Source: Buddleja alternifolia (taxonomy: Eukaryota > Streptophyta > Magnoliopsida > Lamiales > Scrophulariaceae). From it: a DNA stretch of 64,000 bases. Position numbers and translations under genes: made by a program. A model generated the notes under the pieces. That model was given only the letters and a program-made list of their open reading frames with translations, made no database searches and was not told where the DNA came from. How positions within the stretch are numbered: position 1 is the stretch's first letter; the number at the start of each line of letters is the position of its first letter. The stretch spans positions 30,733,154 through 30,797,153 of the forward strand of contig CM033396.1 in the NCBI GenBank assembly GCA_019426215.1, given 5' to 3'. Below, in pieces: positions 9,664 through 20,830 of the stretch.

Positions 9664-11483
9664 TGTTGAGTCCCACGAGTTCGCATACGAAAGGGTCTAG
9701 AAAGGGGGGGGGGGAATAGACCCTGAAGTCTTTTTCGACTTCAAAAAGTTTCGTATTAAAAAGATTTCAGACGCTTGACAAAGGAAACGCTTGACTAAGC
9801 GTTTACTAGAAGACAGTTTGAAAAGATTAACTTAGACTTAAGATCTGAATACTATAACCACTCAGGTTTAAGCGTTTAGTTCTTTAATCAGGGTTAGCAC
9901 AGCAGAATGATTTAAAGTCTTCTCTTTGAATGGTTTTAGCGTCACAAAGTTTTCTTTAGTTGCTTAGCTTTAAAATGTTTTGAACGCTTAGAATGCTTAG
10001 CGCTTGGTCAAGCGCTTAAGACTGATTTGAAAGTTTAGCCTTCTCTTTTTCCAGATTTAGTTGCTTAACTGTTTTAATGCCTTTTTCAAAGATTAATATG
10101 CAAGAGTAAGGTAAAGCAATAAAGCAGTAAGTAACACAATATATTGTAAGGTTCACTGGGTGGTGTAATCCCAGCTACGTTCTTCTTCTCCTTTGCTCTC
10201 GGAGGCAATCCACTAGATTGATTCTTGAAGAGTCACACAGAGACTTCTACAAAATAGGGAACAATGGAAGAAATGGATGTGGATGACTTGAGCTCCTTGG
10301 TCACACAGATTTCTGCTACAAGCCATTTCAATCCTCTGCTTCTGGAAAGACGATCTCGAGCTCCTTGATCACACAGATTTCAGCTCCAATAAAGATCTTC
10401 TCCAAGATGGCCTTGAGCTCCTTGATCACACAGATTTCAGCTCCAATAAAGACCTTTCTTCAACAAGCTTCTCTTACTCAAAAATACTGCTTGTGGAAGT
10501 CAACAATCTTTCTCACTCAGATAAAAGGTGTTGAGGATTTATTGTAACAGGTTTTTTTGATGTTGGGAAGTTCAAACAACTTGGGATATCTCAATAATAG
10601 TGTAGGGTTCTTCTTGAAAGATGTTTGAGATATTGGGTGACTGTCTGGAATGTATTTGAGAAGGTTGAAGGATTTTGGCTATGGGGTTTGCAAGCTTTTC
10701 TCTCAAATTATTTCTCAGCTCTCTTTCACATTTTCATCTTTTTTTCTTTTGCATACATAGAGATAGCTGAAGGGTACTATTTATAGAGAATCCTGGGATT
10801 TGTCCATTGGACACAAGTCAGGCGCGTGTACCTCACGCAGAGCTTCAAATAGTCCCTTTTCTGACATTCCTTAATTTCTGCTGATTCCGATTGGACAGGA
10901 GTAGGTTTGAACTTTGAAAAGCTGACAGTCTAGTCCAAGGTGGCTTGTCCACAAATCATAATGTCTTATCACATTTAATGCACTTATCAAGCATTTAATG
11001 CATTTTGAATTTATTTCCCGTTGGAAATAAATGACCGTAGATGATTGGATGACTTGAGAATGTATTTCAAGTTAATCTGATCTTGAATCGGTTGAGTGAT
11101 TTGAGCGCTTGGTTCAACACTCCTGGAACAGTCCTTTAGCGTTAGCTAGGCGCTAAGAACATTATCTTGAACGCTTGATTCATAAATCTTGAAATAGTCT
11201 TTAAGCGTTTGACAGACGCTTAAGACAAATCTTCATCTTCACTTGACTTCAGACGCTGATCTTCAACTTCATCTCTAATAGACTCACCTAGAATTCTATT
11301 AGCGACTCGGTATCTAATACTTAGTCTAAAATCTACAAAGATAAAAATTACAAGCCTAACAAACTAATAAACTTTCAAACGCTTATACATATATTCTATG
11401 AAAGTATAAACTTACATTCTTTTGGGGTCTAACATAAGTCCTATCTTGTCATCATCAAAACACCTAACATGAAATTCCTAACA
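9664..11483 (-). mobile_element. Solo LTR related to the Sirevirus-like element
   Basis: This minus-strand LTR starts TGTTAGGAATTTCATGTTAG and ends GGGACTCAACA. It is flanked by perfect target copies TATAG (9659-9663 and 11484-11488). Several blocks match the 1.49-kb LTR at 39002: the first 45 or so bases, the GCGACT/AGCGCTT-rich words, the GTAGCTGGGATTAC...CACCCAGTGAACC block, and the GACTTC...AGGGTCTA end. It is longer (1820 bp) and diverged, so it is a related but distinct family. A G-run sits at about 9703-9713. Confidence 0.8.
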
Positions 11484-11973
11484 TATAGCCTCTACCATCG
11501 CTGACTCCCTATCCGGCTCCTCGTCTTCTACATGTCCTCCTCCCATGACCGTTGTTACAGCCGCCGTTGCCACCACCACGACCCCTCTCTTCCCCCTCTT
11601 CATCTTCACTTGACTTCAGACGCTGATCTTCAACTTCATCTCTAATAGACTCATCTAGAATTCTATTAGCGACTCGGTATCTAATACTTAGTCTAAAATC
11701 TACAAAGATAAAAATTACAAGCCTAACAAACTAATAAACTTTCAAACGCTTATACATATATTCTATGAAAATATAAACTTACATTCTTTTGGGGTCTAAC
11801 ATAAGTCCTATCTTGTCATCATCAAAACACCTAATATGAAATTTCTAACATATAGCCTCTACCATCGCTGACTCCCTATCCGGCTCCTCATCTTCTACAT
11901 GTCCTCCTCCCATGACCGTTGTTACAGCCGCCGCTGTCACCACCACGGCCCCTCTCTGCCCCTCCCCCCCCCC
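11231..11973. repeat. 367-bp tandem duplication of LTR end plus flank
   Basis: Unit 1 (11231-11597) holds the last 253 bases of the solo LTR, target copy TATAG and about 110 bases of flanking DNA. Unit 2 (11598 to about 11973) repeats all of it with roughly a dozen differences and a longer C-run. The unit boundaries fall at CTTCATCTTC and at a related word further right, so slippage or unequal exchange at a short pyrimidine repeat is likely. Confidence 0.85.
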
Positions 11974-12114
11974 CTCTTCTACATCTTCTATCTCGTCTAA
12001 CTTTCCAAATATGGCGGCTGAAATTTCAGCACCACCGCCACCCAACAATTTGCTAAAGAAAATACGCCACATGATGCCAAATCTTTATCCAAACAAGAAA
12101 ATCAATGGAATTTA
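11851..12114 (+). other. Open frame of unknown origin after the solo LTR
   Basis: If the solo LTR and one target copy are removed, the frame before 9663 (ELVALSTALTAPIAS) joins an open frame through MTVVTAAAVTTTAPLC, a Ser/Pro-rich stretch and MAAEISAPPPPNNLLKK, to a stop at 12113-12115. It could be the gag N-terminus of the copia element whose primer site is at 9602, or a captured host exon. Low-complexity Ala/Pro/Ser content prevents a family call. The last 60 bases form one arm of an inverted repeat. Confidence 0.35.
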
Positions 12115-12345
12115 AGCATTTTAGCTGTGCATGTTTTAATCCACATGGATCGTGTTTTCCTTCTCAGTCATCAAGGAGAAGCACTCAAGACGGCAAGGAA
12201 GGATCTGAAGAGCGCATCTGATTGAGGTTGTTTTATTCATATTCTCTCAAATTTCTTTGTGGATTAAAACATGCACAGCTAAAATGTTTAAATTCCATTG
12301 ATTTTCTGATTTGAGTAAAGATTTGGCATCATGTGTAGTATTTTC
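12058..12345. repeat. Inverted repeat, 87-bp arms, 114-bp spacer
   Basis: Arm 1 is 12058-12144 and arm 2 is 12259-12345. They are reverse complements with about eight mismatches in 87 bases (for example CATGATGCCAAATCTTTA in arm 1). RNA from either strand would fold into a long stem. It could be a fold-back element, an inverted duplication of a gene fragment, or a young small-RNA hairpin. No target duplication was found. Confidence 0.8.
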
Positions 12346-13139
12346 TTTTTCTTTTTGGGTGTCGAATTCAATTTTTCTATTCTCATTTATTAAATTTTGG
12401 TTCGGATATATGGACAGGTCGAAAAAGAGTGAAGAGATATGTCAATTATGCACATAAGGAAGCAGTGCACGAATAAAGGTTAAAATAGGACCAAGGATTT
12501 TAGAGAGGTCATTTTTCTTTCTTTTTATTTCATTTTTAACTTTGATTTTCAGTTTTCTTTTTGAATTTACGGAAAATGTGTTTTTCTCTTTAATTTTTAG
12601 AGCAATTCTTTTACTGAATTACAAGGTTTCCATGGATTTATGTGGGGAGAGTCGTGGCAGAGTGACTCCGTGGTGGTGTTGGTGAAGAAGATAGAATATA
12701 TTTTTGTATGTCAATTAATTATAGGACTATCCAAAATTTATGTCTTTAACTGTTGAGGTTTGGGGATCTTATGTGGCTGAGATACAAGCTGCAACTAAAT
12801 GTTGACTTAGTTGGTGCTTTTTCAGGTAAAAGGTATCCAATCAATAATTATTTTTTCTTTTTTGTCTACTCTATTGTTGGTTCATCATAATTTCAGTTTT
12901 AGGGACAATAACCTTTATGGTCCCCTATCTTTTCAGTTTGTATCACTTAAGTTCCTCACGTCATAATTTTATCACTTCAGTCCCTTATGTCATTATTTTC
13001 GTATCACTTAAGTCCCTTATGTCATTATTTTCGTATCACTTAAGTCCTTTCTGGGTTTTATTGAAAAATAATATTTCAAATGAGTTCTTTAGTTTTGATT
13101 ACTCTAAAAAATAGTCTCATAAAAGATAAAATAATCTTT
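12346..13139. other. Unassigned; short tandem repeat at 12953-13048
   Basis: No gene is seen. From about 12897 to 13048 a phrase of the type GTATCACTTAAGTCCC...TTATGTCATTATTTTC recurs about three to four times with a period near 35 bases. It is preceded by AGGGACAATAACCTTTATGGTCCC. A diverged copy in opposite orientation lies near 20870-20965, on the far side of the viral insertion. Confidence 0.5.
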
Positions 13140-13181
13140 ATATATTCTAATTAAAGCAAAAGAAAGATCCTGCTTGAAAAA

Positions 13182-13198
13182 TGGTATCAGGGCCTAGG
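13182..13198 (+). promoter_or_regulatory. Pararetrovirus minus-strand primer site (tRNA-Met)
   Basis: TGGTATCAGGGCCTAGG matches the 3' end complement of initiator tRNA-Met used by all Caulimoviridae, and by convention marks base 1 of those genomes. It lies about 70 bases before the first viral frame. Confidence 0.85.
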
Positions 13199-13269
13199 TT
13201 TTATTTATGAAATATTTAAATTGGTTACATAGAGTTATTTTATCCCTAGCGGAGGAGAATTAAACAAGT

Positions 13270-13956
13270 ATGGAATCGAGCAATTGGTCGATCAATGAAG
13301 AAAATAAGGAGTATTTTCAGATTCTAGAAACACAAAAGGTTAATAGGATAGATAAATTTATCCGAAAAGTTACAAGGACTTCAAAGGAAATCAAAAGAGA
13401 ATTCGCTAGGAATAAAGAACCTATAGCGGATCATCATGCAGAGATAAGATACTATCAAAGGTAATTAGCTCTGAATGATAAATTTCAAGGCAACATTGCG
13501 AGTGATTTATAACTCGCAGAGATCCAAGGCAAATGGCCAGGGAAAGCAAATAAAGGTAACTCTTTTATTTAATTCATTTATAATTACGAATTGGAAAGAG
13601 ATTGAGCCGGATACCTCTAAGCTCTCTAAAGACCTTAGAGAAATCAAAAGGACAGTTCAATATTACGGACATAGGCTAGACATCTACCTATGAAAATTGA
13701 AAACTTGAATCAGAAACTTGAGGAAATCCTCAAGATTTTTCCAAATCTAAATAGATGGATAATAGATCTAAAACTAACAGTCTTAGATCTGAAAGAAAGA
13801 CAAGGTATTACAGATACGTCCAAACCAAAAAAGGACCGAATCTATGATGCACTTGGACGAGTGCCTCTTCTACATCAGAAAGACAAGGCAAAGAAAATTC
13901 CTAAGCCTAAGACTCAGGAAGAACTACTCACTAATATCCTTAAAAGTATTAATTAA
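13270..13956 (+). pseudogene. Pararetrovirus first gene, function unknown, broken
   Basis: Starts at the ATG of MESSNWSINEEN and continues through three frames to a stop at 13954-13956. Charged, helix-rich segments are visible (for example EIKREFARNKEP and LNQKLEEILKIFPNLNRW), suggesting a coiled coil. Small coiled-coil proteins upstream of the coat gene are common in the family (virion-associated type), but homology cannot be judged here. At least two stops and two frameshifts interrupt it. Its stop is followed within a base or two by the ATG at 13958, the tight spacing typical of these polycistronic genomes. Confidence 0.6.
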
Positions 13957-13957
13957 T

Positions 13958-15383
13958 ATGGATATATCAAGGGTAGATCCATCGGATCTTCAAGAGCTAG
14001 CTGAATCTTTTTCTCAACTAGCATTTGGACTTGGTTAATGTTAAGACCAATGAAACACATAATCCACTGGCTCTAACACTACCAAGAGAAAGTTCTGCAT
14101 CTAATAATCCTCCATTGGACAAAACGATGCGTGAAAGTGGTGATTTGCATACAAACGCAGGGCCCGCTCTTGGGGGTACAACATTTAGAGCAAATCCCGC
14201 AAGAAATCCAAATAGGATACCAAAAAATACACCTTAGGCAAGGACTATGTCGCAGCCCTTGCATCCATATGGTATGATCCTAAATTTGGATATTATTGAT
14301 TTCAGAAACATCGAGAAATTAATCGATGAATGGGTAGCACCGATGAAAATAGCAGCTACTACACTGGACTTAGACAAAGAAAACTTCATAAGATTAATGG
14401 AGTTAAGATGAGAAGGATCGGTAAAGGTGGGTTGGGAATGCACCTCGGAAGTATCTAAGAAAGAAGTTTTAGCCGGAGAATCTAAAAGCACAATTGATTT
14501 GGAAGGTTAACCAAATTACATTTTATCGGAGATGGATACTTCAGTGAAAACATTACAGAAAAAACTAGAGAGTACACACAAGCACTCTATGGTCTTGAAT
14601 AAATAAATATTTGTGCAATAGATGAATACATTTATTGGTTTCAAAAATATTTCTTCCATGCAGATGTTAGTGCAGAAATTACTGTACCCATGTTCTTTGC
14701 AAAAATTTGTAGTCCTTCGAGGGAATTGTTAATTCATTCCTACAAGGTCCGGGAGGGGCAGATTGATACGATCGCTAGACGAATGTCTTTCTTGAAAGAC
14801 AAACTAAAGGACTGGTGTCAACAAGCCGCAATCCAAAAGAATATGAAAAGACTAAGAGGAAAAATTAAGAAAACTCCTCTTTGCTGTGATAGTAATGATT
14901 TTCCAACAATTATTGGAGAATCAATTGAGCAAAGAAAGAAGAGAAAGCAATTTGTACGCTTTAACAACATGAGTAACAAAAGACAATCTTCTTTCAGAAG
15001 AAAGTCTTGGTGGTTAAAATCAAAAACCCAATCTTATAAATCTGGCCAGAGATCAGGACCAACTAGGGTGTCTTCCCAAGGATCTCGCAAGACCGACGGA
15101 AAAACCCCCACAAGAAGAACTTTTAGAAGGCTCATACCAGTACAAATGAAAGTTTCAAAGATTGTAACTGTTGGATATGTGGAGTTCGTGGCCACATTTC
15201 ACCAGATTGTCCGCAAAAAAGTGGTGAATTAAAACAATTTGAAGCCACTGATGACATAATGGATGCAGTTTTCTATAGAGATTTGGTACCAGTTTACCAA
15301 TTCGAAAGTATCCCCTCAGATGAAAGTGTTTATGAGGAAGAAATAGAAAGTGATTCTGATGGATCTTCAACCGAATCAGAATA
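13958..15383 (+). pseudogene. Pararetrovirus coat protein, broken
   Basis: Begins MDISRVDPSDLQELAES at 13958 and ends at TAA near 15383. Diagnostic is the CCHC zinc knuckle CWICGVRGHISPDC (about 15166-15207). It is preceded by a long Lys/Arg/Ser-rich segment (14820-15140) and followed by an acidic tail rich in Glu, Asp and Ser. This is the usual coat-protein C-terminal layout in Caulimoviridae, where the basic region and knuckle bind RNA and the acidic tail is processed. Stops and frameshifts occur near 14235, 14409, 14508 and through 14580-14900, so several frames are needed to follow it. Confidence is high for the knuckle region and moderate for the N-terminal limit. Confidence 0.78.
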
Positions 15384-15463
15384 ATTTCAAATAGGGAGAT
15401 AGGATCCAAACATCGGATAGCCTGTCAGGGTTCTTTTCAAGGTCATCAATATCTGATAAAATC

Positions 15464-16442
15464 ATGGAAAGAATAATGAGGCAAGACTCTAACCTTGGAC
15501 CATATGATGGTTTCAGAGTTAGTGGAATTAGCCGAATCCTAAATCAAATAGGATTAAATCAAAGGCGACATAACATCATATACAAAGTAAGTTCAGAGGA
15601 GCTTGCAATCCCTATGGAATTAACTGGTAATGTGATGGATATGCAACTTATTCTAAAAGAAGAAATTCTAGAGGCTTTAAGTAGGCTCAAAGAGGAAGTA
15701 GCAGTTACAATGAAATGGATCCATATAGAAACTATTGAAGTAGTAATTAAAGCCACTTTCAAAGAAGGTGTTAATTCTTCATTACATTTATCTATAATGG
15801 ATAAGAGAATTAATAACTTAAGATATGGTTGTCTTGGAACAATGGTAGGAAATTTATATGCATGAAAACTTAAGTTTGATATTCATCCTAGAATTGCATA
15901 TAACCTAGCCGACCAAGATTTCAGTCGAGTCTTAACGCTTCATCAGGATTTCAAAAGAAATGATCTTATGAAGGAAGGTAATAGACCATATTCTATAACT
16001 TATAGAATAGCTTATGCACTTTCCAATACTAATCATTCTGATTTATTTATTAGGAAAGAGTATATTGAAATTCCAAGAATTTTTTAAGGTAATGGCACCC
16101 GATCCCATTCAAATACCAAGGATTGGTGGTGTTGATCTCTTAATTCGAGATCATCCAGTTCTAGATTGCTCAATGAGTTCTAGAACAGATTTTAATAGCA
16201 AAATGTCCTTTTCGGTAGAAAGGATTAGGAATTTAAAAGGAAAAGAATTAATTGAAGATGTAACTCCTCAAGCTATTTGGGTAGATAATGTAAAAATTAG
16301 ACGCCCTAGAGGATGGAAAGAAGTGCAAGTTATATTTGATATTACAAAGAAAGATAATTACTTTCCTTGTAATGATCTATACTACTTGCAACAATCTACT
16401 GTTGGCAAATACGAAGGTATGCTAGAAATGGCAGGATATTAA
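15464..16442 (+). pseudogene. Pararetrovirus movement protein (30K type), broken
   Basis: Opens MERIMRQDSNLGPYDGF. From about 15680 it shows the core of the caulimovirid movement domain: a predicted beta-rich stretch, then GCLGTMVGNLYA at about 15829-15863, a stop, then KLKFDIHPRIAYNLAD with the conserved Asp. The domain continues to about 16440 through changes of frame. Movement proteins of this family form tubules through plasmodesmata. The stop at 15863-15865 and later frameshifts near 16085 break it. The gene lies after the coat gene, the reverse of the Caulimovirus and Badnavirus order. Confidence 0.75.
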
Positions 16443-16449
16443 GTATTTA

Positions 16450-18702
16450 TTACAGGAGTTGCAAGACGTGACCAAGGGATTGTTACCTTGGGATTAAGCA
16501 TCCTTGAGGAACACAAACCTTGGGGAAGAAAAGGAAAAGGTATGGAATTCAGCTTGGATGGTCATATTATTCAGGTCGAATAACCAAATGACCAGCCTCT
16601 TTTCTATATTCATATCTGTAGGTATGTTATATGAACAATATAAGTCAGAATATTTTGCAACTTATATTGATTCCGGATCAGGGATTTGTACATCAAAACC
16701 TAGAGTTTTTCCTAGTAATGCTATGGAATCTTTACCCATTATTGCAGGAAGAGATTTCTCTCAAAAAATCCGCATACGCGATAGAGGAATAAGAGAAGCA
16801 CACATCATGATTGAAGGAGCATTTGGTACACCTTGGTTCAAGGTAAAAATGCCACTTATTTATTTTCATGATATCGGAGCAGATATTTTGCTGGGTAACA
16901 ATTTTATTCACACTTTTGCCCAATATATGCAAGATAACAACAAAAAATTATTGATTTTTACTACTAATTGTGGTAGTGAGATACAAGTGTTGAGGTGAGC
17001 AAAAGCTTTTAATAGGATTATGCCTATTAATTTTCACAGCAAACGTGGTGATTTTTATGTTGATTCCAAATTAACCCATCCTAAAATGCAGGATCAAAGG
17101 AAATTTGGTAAGGCTCTGCTGTCTTTCCGACAATAGGGATATGAGGAATATTGTGAAGTTTCTCATTTGAATAAAGAAAGAATTAACCTCCTTAAAGGCA
17201 CTAAGCTTAAAGATCTAGATGAAGAATGAATTTACCTTCTTAAGAATGCTTTGCAAACCAAGTCCTTAGTTAACATTGACGAAAAAAGCGTGCTTTCTCT
17301 TGAAAATGTTAAACGACTAATTCAAAGGCACTTTAATGAGAATCATTTGGCTTGGTGGGACAAAAATAAAATCGAAGCTACTCTGAAAGTAAAAGAACAA
17401 TGCAAGTATGAGTATGTTCGATACAAGCCAATCCAGATGAATATGGAGGATAAGAAGGATATGCAAATAATCATAAAAGAGCATATCGATCTTAAACTTA
17501 TAGAACCTGGAGTCTTTGCTTATAGTAGCCTTGGTTTTCTGATTAGAGACCATGGTGAAATGAAATGAGGAAAAGCTAAATTATTAATCAACTATCAAGG
17601 TATCAATAAGATACTGGAATTTGATGATTACTATATCCCCAGTAGAGAACACTTAATTGATTGCATTAAAGGTGCAAAAGTGTTTTCTAATTTGAATCTA
17701 AATCTGGTTTCTATCAGATTAAGATGGAAATGGAGTTTGGAAAATATACGGCATTTTCTACTCCACAAGGTCAATATATCTGGAATGTATTTCTAATGGG
17801 TTTGGCAAATGCACCCCAGATATATCAAAGGAAAATGGATAATCTATTTAAAGACTATTTCGAATTTATGTTTGTCTATATTGATGACATTCTGATTGCA
17901 TCCAAGAATATGAAAGAACATATTAAACATCTTGAAATATTTTCTGATGCATGTTATAGAGAAGGATTAGTGTTTTCTGAAAAGAAAGCGATAATCGGAG
18001 TTAATAAGATTGAATTTCTTGGTATTCTTATTGACGAAACAGGTATTGAACTCCAGGAACATATTGTGGAAAATATACGCAATTTTCTTGATGTTCTGAA
18101 AGATAAAAAACAGCTTCAAAGTTTTTTGGGAGTTGTTAACTTTGCAAGTATCTTCATTAAAGATCTGGCAAGATACAGGAAGGATTTTCGATCTCTCTTA
18201 AAAGAGACAGAAAGCATAAAATGGAAGTGGGAAGAAATTCACACTCAAAGAATTTATGAGTTAAAACAAGGTTGCAATAACTCGCCTAAACTCGCAATAC
18301 CACAGGACATTGATGATTTGGTAGTCTATATAGATGCCAATGATTATAGATGGCGGCAGTGCTCATGAAACAGACAACTACAGGGGAAGAACCTTGTAGA
18401 TATACAAGAGGATTGTTCATTGAACAACAAGCCAACTATGGTATATAAATGACAAGGAATTCTTTGCTGTATAGAAGGCATTTAAAAAATGGCCATTATT
18501 TTTATTAGCCAAAGAATTTAATTTAAAAGTTGATAACACGAATGTCAAAGCTTTTTTGAAAAATAAACTTGAATCAAAAATTGAAAAGGCATGTATTATT
18601 AGATGGCAAGCTGAATGTCAATATTATTGTTTTGACATTATTATTGTGAAATCTCATGAAAATGTTCTTGCAGATTTCTTAACAAGAGATGGAAGTGTCT
18701 GA
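16450..18702 (+). pseudogene. Pararetrovirus protease, reverse transcriptase and RNase H, broken
   Basis: Aspartic protease: ATYIDSGSGICTSKP at about 16660-16705, with the DSG active-site triad, then DIGADILLGNNF near 16870-16905. RT: linker and fingers from 17250, and the palm motif YIDDIL at 17879-17896 (catalytic Asp pair), preceded by LMGLANAPQIYQR. RNase H: VYIDANDYRW near 18324-18353, and the terminal ENVLADFLTRDG near 18658-18694. Stops occur at 16996-16998, 17227-17229 and 17566-17568, with frameshifts near 17715 and 18350. It reverse-transcribes the pregenomic RNA in living viruses; this copy cannot. Its end overlaps the next start codon by 14 bases, as in a compact viral genome. Confidence 0.85.
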
Positions 18703-19706
18703 AGCCAATTCCATCATCAAGAGATACAGGCATTTCAGGGAAAACCTTGAGGAGCTTGACAAAAAGTTTGGACAGTTATCAGCTAACACTGAAGTAGCTG
18801 GCCATGTACAACGAGCTGATTTGGGCACAGTCCAAGACATAATCAATGGAACAACGTATGCCATGACTCTGTTATGGACTACATTACAAGAGCCAATTCG
18901 AAAGGCATCATCTTCAGTAATGACTCGCGAATTACGAGAGCAGGACTCAAAACCTGCGTTTAGAGAACGGGGCTCTATACCTGGAGCGAGGATTCAAATA
19001 CCACTTGAACAAGTCCATTTTTAGATTCTGAAAAATCAAAAAAAAAATTTGAACAAATTGGAAGTGCAAACTTCTATTGCTTCAAGACAACCCGACACCT
19101 CTGGGGTAAAAGAGGGAGAGATTAACCTTAGGCCACAGGCCGGCACCTCTAAGGTTCATACTGACAAGATTAATTTGCATTGACAGGTTTATCAGCGCTC
19201 TTGGAAAAAATTAATCTCAAGAAAAAGAATAACTCCTAATAAATCCTTGGTAGAAATATCAGGGAAATATCCTAGGATTTGGATGAAGGAAGGATCAAAT
19301 CCCGACGAAGTCCGAGAATGGTATAATTTTGGGGCATTAGCTTCAATACATACTATGTCACCAAGTTTTTCGGAGATATCCAAACTGCCGGATTGGATTT
19401 CTAGTGTCGTGTATGATTCAAGGGCAAACCAACTAACACCTCAAAAAGGGTGATATTCTAGAGTTGGAGTTTATTTCGGCAGCACCAGAAATAGCAAAAA
19501 AAGGGTCTCATCCAGTGTTTCAGTTCATTAAGTTACAGAGACCAAATATGGAAGCCTACAACAGAGTTAAGGTTGCAACAGGAGAAGCTCCTTTGGTCAG
19601 TTTCATCAATGAATATGATATTTCCACCAGAAGAGTATGGGGAATGTGGGTCTGTCTCACAGAGATGGACAAGGTCAAATATCCATTCAAAATATTTTCA
19701 AACTAA
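18689..19706 (+). pseudogene. Pararetrovirus transactivator-like last gene, broken
   Basis: Starts MEVSEANSIIKRYRHFRENL, overlapping the RNase H end. A first helical part has heptad-like leucines (ENLEELDKKFGQL). After stops at 19022-19024 and near 19183, a second part begins near 19247 with SGKYPRIWMKEGSNPDEV, and a third near 19464 with FISAAPEIAKKGSHPVFQF. Position after the RT gene and size fit the translation transactivator/inclusion-body protein (TAV) of Caulimovirus-, Cavemovirus- and Solendovirus-like genomes. Sequence similarity alone does not let me prove it. At least two stops and one frameshift are present. Confidence 0.55.
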
Positions 19707-20169
19707 GTGAATGGATCATTCCTGTTAAACTCCATGATAGGGAAAAGTACTGAATTCGCAGAAAAGCTCCTTGAACAAAAGAGGACGTTGATCTGGGAAA
19801 ACAAGTTACCAGCAACTGAAGCAACCAGAAAGAAGCCCTGCAACATGATGCATGTTGATCAATGGCACAATTGAGAGTGTTCAAGTTGTGAGTTCCAAGA
19901 AAAACCCTTATTTGCTACAAAAATATAGGTTACCAAGATAAAACCAGAATCCGATAAGGATAAGGGAAAAAAGAAATTTTACCCGAGGGGTTTTCACAAA
20001 CCAGGGTAAAGTCATGTAAAAGAAAATGGCCTGAATAGTCAGGCGTAATTATTGAAGAATCAATCATGTGATTGATTAAAGAAGATAGTTGTAAAAGGAC
20101 GAGCGTGGCCGACAAAATTGTTAACATAGGGACCCACGCACATTAATAAAAAGAGTTTGGCGTATGCAA

Positions 20170-20260
20170 TGACGTCAAAAAATTAAACAATCTTTGGAGT
20201 CCGCTTTTGGGATCCGAAATCAGAGGCTATAAGAAGGAAGCTCAGAAGCAGATGGAGTAC
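20170..20260 (+). promoter_or_regulatory. Pararetrovirus pregenomic promoter
   Basis: TGACGTCA at 20170-20177 is an as-1/bZIP-type element. CTATAAGAAGGAAG at about 20228-20241 is a TATA box in the same context as caulimovirid core promoters (TATA followed by AAGGAAG). Spacing is about 50 bases. Transcription would start near 20258, run through the leader and, in a circular genome, over the primer site at 13182. Confidence 0.7.
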
Positions 20261-20449
20261 ATCAAAAAACTTCTCCAACTCTTTCATATACAAAGATTCA
20301 TAGAAAATTTGTAATCTTTCTTCTTTCATAGTTTTTCTTACACGAGTGTATGGGGAATCCCCAATAGTAGTCCTCTCATAAAGGCTAAAGGTTTTCTCCT
20401 CCAATAGCAGAGTAGAATAATATTATGTAATTTTAATTTGTATTTCATC

Positions 20450-20455
20450 AATAAA
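20450..20455 (+). terminator. Pararetrovirus poly(A) signal
   Basis: AATAAA at 20450-20455 lies about 190 bases after the inferred transcription start. That is the distance at which caulimovirids place the signal so that it is bypassed on the first pass and used on the second. TTATGTAATTTTAATTTGT upstream is a typical plant upstream enhancer context. Confidence 0.65.
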
Positions 20456-20830
20456 AGTGAAGGCTTTGTCCACTTGTTGTCCAAAATTCCAATTATATTT
20501 ATATATAATCATACCTTCCACGCCCAGAGGTAGGAAATGAAATTGGGATGTGTTGTGTATCGCTGAAGGAGCCAAGGCTTGCGAACCATCAGCTGCGGTT
20601 GTGTGGTTGGAAAAAGTCTGTAAAACCGGGGACTTGGAATACCCGGCGATAAGGCGGTCAAAAGAAGGTATAGATTTATGTAAAGTTAATTTTATTTCTG
20701 AAGCATGTTGGGTCTAATCAATCGGAAAAATCTTTTGCAGAATCTTTAAAAAATAAGGATTATTGAGGCGTGAATTATTTTAAAGGACTGAATTGAGAAA
20801 GATTAAAACTTTTTGGCCGATTTGAAATAA

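Larger units (their letters stand above)
13140..20830 (+). mobile_element. Endogenous pararetrovirus (caulimovirid), near full length
   Basis: In order this block holds a tRNA-Met primer site, small coiled-coil-like frames, a coat-protein zinc knuckle, a 30K-type movement protein, an aspartic protease, RT, RNase H, a transactivator-like frame, an as-1-like element, a TATA box and a poly(A) signal. That is the content of one circular Caulimoviridae genome, opened near its origin. No integrase is seen, as expected. Coat before movement protein, with a separate protease-RT gene and a downstream transactivator, fits Cavemovirus/Solendovirus-like viruses better than Caulimovirus or Badnavirus order. 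Many stops and frameshifts make it inactive. The exact ends are uncertain by some 100-200 bases. Confidence 0.85.

Noticed and set aside
11845..12072. Minus-strand Gly/Glu-rich frame
   Set aside because: Opposes a plus-strand Ser/Pro/Ala frame; GC-rich low-complexity DNA opens both strands. Neither is proven.
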